This document shows, in pieces, positions 59,503 to 64,000 of a stretch of 64,000 nt of DNA (positions within the stretch are counted from its first letter, which is position 1; every line of letters begins with the position of its first letter). The position numbers and the translations under genes were made by a program. Where the stretch lies: NCBI GenBank assembly GCA_009809945.1, contig WTPW01000025.1:80429-144428 (forward strand), in the 5' to 3' direction. The notes beneath the pieces are model-generated. The model made no database searches. It saw only the letters and a list, made by a program, of their open reading frames with translations, and was not told the DNA's origin. This stretch comes from Gigaspora margarita (Eukaryota > Glomeromycota > Glomeromycetes > Diversisporales > Gigasporaceae).

Positions 59503-60154
59503 TTCTTTTCAAGCAACGCTGTTATCGAATTAGTAAATAATTTTTTTTATAAAGATATTAAATTTTATTGAGATATGTCCTTCTGGCTTATTTAATTTAA
59601 TTTTTATACGCGCGTTTATATATGATCTCAAAATTAGTATTAATTAGATCGATCGTATGGCTGGCGCAAGAGTAATGAATAGCAGTTTTTTTCACTTATT
59701 TATTTGAAATTTCTTATAGGTAAATTTAAATTAAACATTTTTTCTTAACATGTCGAACCAACGGACCAAAGCTTACAAATGATGTCGTTTTTATTCACTA
59801 TTAAGAAGACTTCTTGAATGAAAAAGAATTCATCCAAAAAATATCATGATTTCTTAAGCCTTAGAAACCTAAAAAATACTTATAGTTGAAAAATATTCGG
59901 TCAGTTTTCAAATATTAAGGAGTTTTAAAATGAAAATACTGCAATCTAATTTACATTGAAATTGGAGTCGTATTTATTTTGAAATTGGAGTCGTATTTAT
60001 TTTGAAATAAGTAATGCATCAATCCGATCTTATTTTCAATTAGGCTTTAAACGCACCTATTGGCTAACTTTCGAATTTCCATACATCGACCATTTGACAT
60101 TTTGGCATTCAATTGACTATTAAGATATATGATACTATAAATTTATACTAAAAA
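59503..60154. promoter_or_regulatory. Upstream region of the kinase gene
   Basis: Minus-strand 5' flank. A TATA-like ATCTTTATAAAAAAAATTAT lies about 45 bases before the ATG. A 24-base direct duplication, TTGAAATTGGAGTCGTATTT (about 59957 and 59981), lies further out. No known operator is recognised. Confidence 0.3.
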
Positions 60155-60367
60155 TTGATCTGCGTTTCAAATCGTGGAAGACCATCTCTACAACGTTTAT
60201 TTACAAATGAAGCTATTTGTGGAAATCCTGCATTTTATGTTGCAGGTGTCCCACCAACCGGAGCACCAACTGCTGTTTTACATCGGCAATATCTTGATTC
60301 TCTACAAAATACCATCGCAAGTTTTTTGTTCTTTGGTGATTTGTTTAAATATTCTATTTGGAGATGA
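60155..60367 (+). pseudogene. Unidentified protein fragment (GRPSLQRLFTNEAICGN)
   Basis: A frame of 70 codons reads ICVSNRGRPSLQRLFTNEAI, CGNPAFYVAGVPPTGAPTAV and LHRQYLDSLQ. It has balanced composition unlike the low-complexity frames around it, so it may be an exon or a piece of a dead gene. It has no homologous continuation on either side that I can see, and I do not recognise the family. Confidence 0.3.
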
Positions 60368-60956
60368 CAATTTAACAAAAAATGCTTTGAAAATTTGAGC
60401 GAAAGTTTTTTTTTTTTTTGTAAAGTAATATACAGTACAATATTGATAATATTGATACTGTTATTGTACACAGTAATATTTGTAATAACGATAACGTAAT
60501 AATGACTGCACTGATTTCAAAATTTTCCGATTTCATGAAATGAGAGTCGCCAAACATTCCCATTTCACTTTTCGATTCAAAATTTTGAAACACAAATGAG
60601 ATTTTTCAAATTCCTATTTATTTTAAATACGTCACTTTGAAAACCCATTGGAAATATTATATAACTATTTTATAAACTGATTATATAAAACATTTAAATA
60701 TATTGTTTGTTTATTGTAAACATTTTTTTATGCATCAACAATATTGATCTAGAATCAATAATGTTTTTTATAGCCTTTAAGAGAACATAACTTGCATTTT
60801 AATTTATTAATTTTTCAGCATAACATAACTTCATAAAATATATATTGTTGGATTTATCGATTGTCTATGTATATATAATCAATTAATATTATTGTAAAAG
60901 ATAAAAAATTTAATCCAACTCCCAAAGCACGTGAAGAAAATCCACATCCATTATTA
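60368..60956. other. AT-rich gap
   Basis: Nothing recognised beyond short AT repeats. Confidence 0.4.
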
Positions 60957-61014
60957 AAGTCTGGATTTAACGCGTTAATATCGATGTGCAATAGATGATA
61001 CGGTATAGGTATAA

Positions 61015-61170
61015 GGGAAGTGCCGTTTATTACGTAATTTTAAGGGAGGAGGGTTAGTAGTCTATCGCGTCTTAATATTATATATATATTATTATTGGCT
61101 GCTAATTCGATCACAGGAGAGGGGGTATGACCTTCTAATAAAAAAAATTACGTAATAAACGGCACTTCCC
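61015..61170. mobile_element. 156-bp MITE, GGGAAGTGCCG ends, TAA duplication
   Basis: Left GGGAAGTGCCGTTTATTACG, right CGTAATAAACGGCACTTCCC (perfect complement). TAA at 61012-61014 and 61171-61173. Units 2 and 3 of the surrounding repeat give the empty site (AGGTATAAATGATC). Perfect ends imply recent insertion. Confidence 0.93.
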
Positions 61171-61321
61171 TAAATGATCCAAAATTGTAATGATTAATGC
61201 ATCATTAAGGTCTGGATTTAACGCGTTAATTTCGATGTGCAGTAAATGATACGGTATAGGTATAAATGATCGTTTCTGAATTCCAAATTGTAATGGTTAA
61301 TGTATCAATTAGGGTCTGGAT

Positions 61322-61688
61322 CATGGACGATGATTTTATGCAAATTGCATATAACCGCATAAACCGCATAATTTGATTGATAATGCATAGGTTAGATTTA
61401 TTCATAAAGTGTGTTGCTATTAAGTAATTTTCGCATAATTGGCTCTTTAAATACAATTCCGAAAGATTTCAAACAGAAAATCAATCAACGAAATTACGAG
61501 CAAGGTCGAGAAAAAGATTTGAGGAAGTTTCGTACTAAAACTCCGCACAATCATGCAAAATATGAATTTTGGGAGCAGAATATGCGCATAATTATAATAT
61601 ATATATATATATGCGCATCAAAACGCATAATTTACTTTTGCTGCATGCATAATTAACAATTTATTGCAGCATAACATCATCGTCCCTG
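61322..61688. mobile_element. hAT-like MITE with perfect 8-bp duplication
   Basis: Left CATGGACGATGATTTTATGC, right GCATAACATCATCGTCCCTG. Flanked by GTCTGGAT (61314-61321 and 61689-61696). CAKGG...CCCTG ends plus an 8-bp duplication fit hAT. The interior repeats GCATAA/ATGCGCAT words. Confidence 0.9.
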
Positions 61689-61775
61689 GTCTGGATTTAA
61701 CGCGTTAATATCGATGTGCAGTAGATGATACGGTATAGGTATAAATGATCGTTTCTGAATTCTAAAATTGTAATA

Positions 61776-62735
61776 AAAATTTTATGTGATATGATTTTTT
61801 TCAAAATTACATAAGCATTACGTAAATTTTCCGGATTAATTATAGAAATGTGAAAATTTATATAATCTTTTATTTATAGCTGCATTTTAGATCTTGCATT
61901 ATGCGGTTTATGCATCTTTGACATTCTTAATTTTGATATGAATAACGTTAATAACATTTATAAGTGAACCATATACTGTACATCCAGGGTTGTAAAATTG
62001 CGGTAATTCATTGGTAAAAAACGTTACATACTGGTCGGGCCTATCGTTTTTCCGACAACACTTCCAGACAATGTCAAAATCTCGACAAGTTAGCCCGCAT
62101 TAAGTTAAGGTTAGGGTTGGTTCTGGTCAATTTTTGTCTGGATTTTATTTTTCGGGAAAGTAGTTGTCGGGAAATTGATGGAGACCCCTTAATGCTTAAT
62201 GGTAACTTACGGTAAGTTACCACAATATATTTCGAACTATTAGAACAATAAAATTTCAAGATTCATGTAACAAATAATTATCATATGATTTATTATAGTT
62301 CTTATAATGGTACTCACAATTAGTAACTTACCAGTAACTTACCAGTAACTTACCAACAACTTACCAGTAACTTACTAGTAACTTACCAGTAACTTAACAT
62401 GTAAATTACCATTGATAAGTTATTATTAACAATCCCGTGTATATCGCCGAAATAGTAAATTCTGTAACAAAATTTTTTATCGTAATTCATGATAGAAACA
62501 TGATAATTCCTATGTAAAATTACTTTACGTTCGTCAAATTAGCTAAACCTCATTTTTATTGTTAAAGAATTTCTGGCCATAGAATAGAATGAATCGAAAA
62601 TGTCTCTATTACAATAAATTATACAAAGTTCACTATCTTTTTTTTTTTTTTTTTTAAAAAAAAAAAACTAAATTAGCAATTATTATACCAATTCGAAAGA
62701 AAGTCGCTATTATTCGCAGTAATTTCGGATTTTCA
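61776..62735. repeat. Gap with GTAACTTACCA tandem repeat
   Basis: 62328-62395 holds about seven copies of AACTTACCAGT. An imperfect palindrome GGTAACTTACGGTAAGTTAC + C lies at 62201-62221. 62079-62150 has GGTTAGGGTTGG with no frame. T/A homopolymer runs lie at 62640-62667. No gene seen. Confidence 0.65.
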
Positions 62736-62985
62736 TAATAAATATTCATCACGTGCGACTTTAAATAATAAGCGATAAAATGTATCGCTTCCAATAATAA
62801 TATTTTAAAAAAATTTGCTATAGAAATTACATTTACGGAAAAACATCCACAATTATTACATAATAAATATTTATCATATGCGATCCTAAATAATAAGCGA
62901 TAAAATGTATCGCTTCTAATAAAAATATTGCTATAGAAATTACTTTATGGAAACGCACCCGATTGATAATTATTAAATGTTATAT
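62736..62985. repeat. Tandem duplication AATAAGCGATAAAATGTATC, left arm of an inverted repeat
   Basis: Two units of about 125 bp (from about 62736 and 62861) share AATAAGCGATAAAATGTATC, GCTATAGAAATTAC and TTACATAATAAATATT-type words. The second unit is the inverted counterpart of 63508-63618. Confidence 0.7.
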
Positions 62986-63618
62986 AATCAGGCAGTTTAT
63001 TTATGAATACTGCTAAGGGAAAACCTGATTTTCGGAAACTCGTTTTAGGGAAACAAATAATATTAAATTCTTTTCGGTACGAAATTTCGGAACAATCCTT
63101 GGTGGCAATTATATTAAAAGAATATTTTGTGCAACATTTATGATATGTTAAGTAATAAAATTCTATGCAGCATATAAATGTTGTACCCATTATTTCTACC
63201 CCAGTAGGACCACCAATTAGATCTCTTATAATAAGCGCGAATAAGATCTCCGGATAAGGTGTAACGTGAAAATCACGCATTTTTTAAAAAAGTGCCGATA
63301 ACTCAAATTTTTGCCTATGAAACTACCTACTGCGCACTAACAAAAATATTCCTTGCAAAATTTTGGTATAGAATAAGCCTTCTTCGGTCATTACTATACC
63401 TAACATAAAGTTTTATGAAATTTAAAAATATTGAGCATATTAATTTGTTTTGATTAGTGTAAATCATCTAATTGGTGCATTTCCACGACCCCACTGGGGT
63501 AGCCACCGATTATATAACATTAATTAAATGATTATTAATCGGCTGCTTTTCCATAAATGTAATTTCTAGAACAATATTTTTATTAGATCCGAAACATTTT
63601 GTCGCGATTACTTAAGCC
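62875..63618. mobile_element. Possible inverted-repeat element around 63000-63500
   Basis: TTTATGGAAACGCACCCGAT + TGATAATTATTAAATG faces CATTAATTAAATGATTATTA + ATCGGCTGCTTTTCCATAAA. Arms of about 105 bp, spacer about 520 bp. The spacer holds a minus-strand frame of 111 codons (62945-63280) with no motif, and MITE copy E. Confidence 0.5.
63251..63430 (-). mobile_element. MITE, AGATCAGGTGTAACGTGAAATC family, copy E
   Basis: CGGATAAGGTGTAACGTGAA, ATATTCCTTGCAAAATTTTG and CCTAACATAAAGTTT match copies A-D in reverse. The far end is not clear. Confidence 0.55.
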
Positions 63619-63849
63619 AAACTCTGAATTCGGAATAATTCTAATCAATAGATTAAAATGTATAAACACAAAATATATTAACCTATTTTATTGTTTTTTT
63701 TTTATTATTTAAATGTAATTTTGTGGTTAAACCAGTGTTATTAAATTTGCAAGGTCAATTAGCCTTCTTGAAATAATTTTTGTCAAGTCATTTTCGTCAT
63801 TGAATTTATTGCTAAATTTTTAAGTCATTTAACAACATTGTATTGAACT

Positions 63850-64000
63850 ATGTCAAGCTCTGTGAAATTTGCGAAAAATTGTTATGATTGTTTTATAGAT
63901 AAGCAAGGATGTGAAAGTGAAAGCCCTGGAACTTTTCGATGTAAAAGATGTAAGGGTAAAAACAAATGGTGCTGGTTCTTATGTGAAAAATGTGAAAGTA
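63850..64000 (+). CDS. Cysteine-rich zinc-binding-like protein, partial (runs off the window)
   Basis: ATG at 63850 opens an uninterrupted frame of 50 codons to the window end: MSSSVKFAKNCYDCFIDKQG continuing with ...FRCKRCKGKNKWCWFLCEKC. Seven of the eight Cys form CxxC pairs or a CxxxCxxC group (C11/C14, C31/C34, C41/C45/C48), a pattern suited to zinc binding. Short Cys pairs with WC/WF are common at the N-termini of glomeromycete signalling proteins, including kinases (from memory). What follows cannot be known here. The upstream 200 bases are T-rich with no competing frame, so this start is reasonable. Confidence 0.6.
   Translation, partial: MSSSVKFAKNCYDCFIDKQGCESESPGTFRCKRCKGKNKWCWFLCEKCES

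Larger units (their letters stand above)
60957..61775. repeat. Three copies of a unit of about 110 bp, split by two insertions
   Basis: GTCTGGATTTAACGCGTTAA, TCGATGTGCAGTAGATGATA and CGGTATAGGTATAAATGATC occur at 60959, 61209 and 61689. Unit 1 is interrupted by a MITE (61015-61170). The start of unit 3 was hit by a hAT-like MITE (61322-61688), which duplicated GTCTGGAT. Confidence 0.85.

Noticed and set aside
61411-61656. Frame of 81 codons
   Set aside because: Lies wholly within the hAT-like MITE and reads its GCATAA repeats.
62945-63280. Minus-strand frame of 111 codons
   Set aside because: It starts in a MITE copy and ends in an inverted-repeat arm; no motif or codon signal.

Overview
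The window is very AT-rich, gene-poor, repeat-packed eukaryotic nuclear DNA. The best fit is an arbuscular mycorrhizal fungus of the Rhizophagus (Glomeromycota) type. The grounds are a compact tyrosine-kinase-like protein kinase with a GTAAGT...CAG intron, a degraded copy of a transposase-like family that I remember as abundant in Rhizophagus, and a dense load of small inverted-repeat elements. The organism call is inference; no host marker gene settles it.

Host genes are few. A 275-residue protein kinase lies on the minus strand at 58477-59502 (two exons). A cysteine-rich protein starts at 63850 and runs off the right edge. Two decayed copies of an unrecognised multi-pass membrane protein lie at 8253-9683 and 29894-31123. 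These two belong to a segmental duplication of about 4 kb (about 5705-9683 and 26698-31123). Because one copy often keeps the empty site, several insertions can be dated as later than the duplication.

Layout. 1-5700: low-complexity DNA, minisatellites and hairpin elements. 5705-11224: duplication copy 1, whose membrane-protein gene is split by a 1.4 kb hAT-like element. 11225-15750: a minisatellite of about 90 bp units, a 1 kb palindromic element and further small elements. 16084-22197: a decayed LINE (endonuclease, reverse transcriptase, RNase H, zinc knuckle, poly-A) inserted in an older repeat. 22200-26240: tandem repeats, small elements and a decayed Tc1/mariner transposon with its ends and TA duplication. 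26698-31123: duplication copy 2 with at least four insertions. 31124-49040: no convincing gene, but a gag-like retrotransposon fossil, a satellite-like array and several large palindromic elements. 49040-52960: a decayed DDE-transposase-like gene broken by nested elements. 54002-57438: another palindromic element and a Tc1/pogo-like element holding an LTR-like fossil. 57439-64000: the kinase gene with one small element in its intron and another just after its stop codon, then duplicated units hit by two elements, then the partial cysteine-rich gene.

Two patterns stand out. First, short inverted-repeat elements with diagnostic target duplications (3 bp TAA/TTA, 2 bp TA, 8 bp) recur throughout. 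Second, at least five larger elements with unrelated terminal repeats share the same internal palindromic modules centred on GTCTCAtTGAGAC. I can name no described family that matches this second group. I saw no tRNA, rRNA, CRISPR array or intact transposase.
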